Shown here piece after piece: positions 63,962 through 64,000 of a stretch of DNA of 64,000 nucleotides (position 1 is the stretch's first letter; every line of letters starts with the position of its first letter). The stretch comes from Mortierella alpina (lineage: Eukaryota; Mortierellomycota; Mortierellomycetes; Mortierellales; Mortierellaceae). Location: contig JANATF010000011.1 of the NCBI GenBank assembly GCA_029449245.1, positions 868,001-932,000 of the forward strand, given 5' to 3'. Below the pieces are notes generated by a model. It did no database searches. It had not been told where the DNA came from and saw nothing but the letters and a program-made list of their open reading frames with translations. The translations under genes were made by a program, and so were the position numbers.

Positions 63962-64000
63962 CTATCAGTAATGAGAATGCAGCTTGAAGATTAGTAACCA

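Noticed and set aside
1-64000. tRNA or rRNA genes
   Set aside because: None recognised. tRNA-like words found are primer-binding sites of the retrotransposons.

Overview
The window looks like a chromosome segment from an intron-rich filamentous fungus, most likely a basidiomycete (Agaricomycetes-like). The right-hand genes carry many short GT-AG introns. The rest is packed with chromodomain Ty3/gypsy (chromovirus) LTR retrotransposons. The host genome seems mobile-element rich, and several elements have identical LTRs, so transposition was recent.

Layout. 1-2207: relic of a hAT transposase gene split by a ~1 kb element (F1). 2208-2727: 16-bp minisatellite. 2728-27179: head-to-tail array of a 1507-bp monomer. 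The array is broken by Ty3 element D (9124-25615, minus). D contains A1 (10196-21114, plus), and A1 contains B1 (14813-20161, plus). The array tail holds F4 (26204-27074). 27180-52382: two non-matching halves of B-type elements (B2L old, B2R young) are joined through one circularly permuted copy of the 1507-bp monomer. Ty3 element C (28963-47660) sits inside that monomer. C carries F3 and A2 (34688-47531). A2 carries element E (34851-41815, minus) and an inverted solo A LTR (45156-45413). 52383-54604: GGATCG-type repeat DNA and an E-like integrase/chromodomain relic split by F2.

55261-64000 is ordinary euchromatin with four conserved genes. They are a TBL1/Sif2-type LisH-WD40 corepressor (minus), mitochondrial ribosomal protein mS33 (plus, divergent from TBL1), a PWWP plus LEDGF-IBD-like chromatin protein (minus, convergent with mS33), and a CHY/CTCHY/RING E3 ubiquitin ligase of the RCHY1/Pirh2 type (minus, running off the window). 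The 937-bp second intron of the PWWP gene may host a small gene on the opposite strand.

Insertion order can be read from exact target-site duplications (TSDs): D catag, A1 cagtg, B1 gcggt, C catgg, A2 acatg, E cccct, solo A cggag (all 5 bp). The four F elements have 4-bp duplications (ccag, ctgc, ccac, ccgt). Elements A, B and C share a -1 frameshift heptamer G GGA AAC at the end of gag. D has pol in the +1 frame, and E is one continuous Gag-Pol frame.
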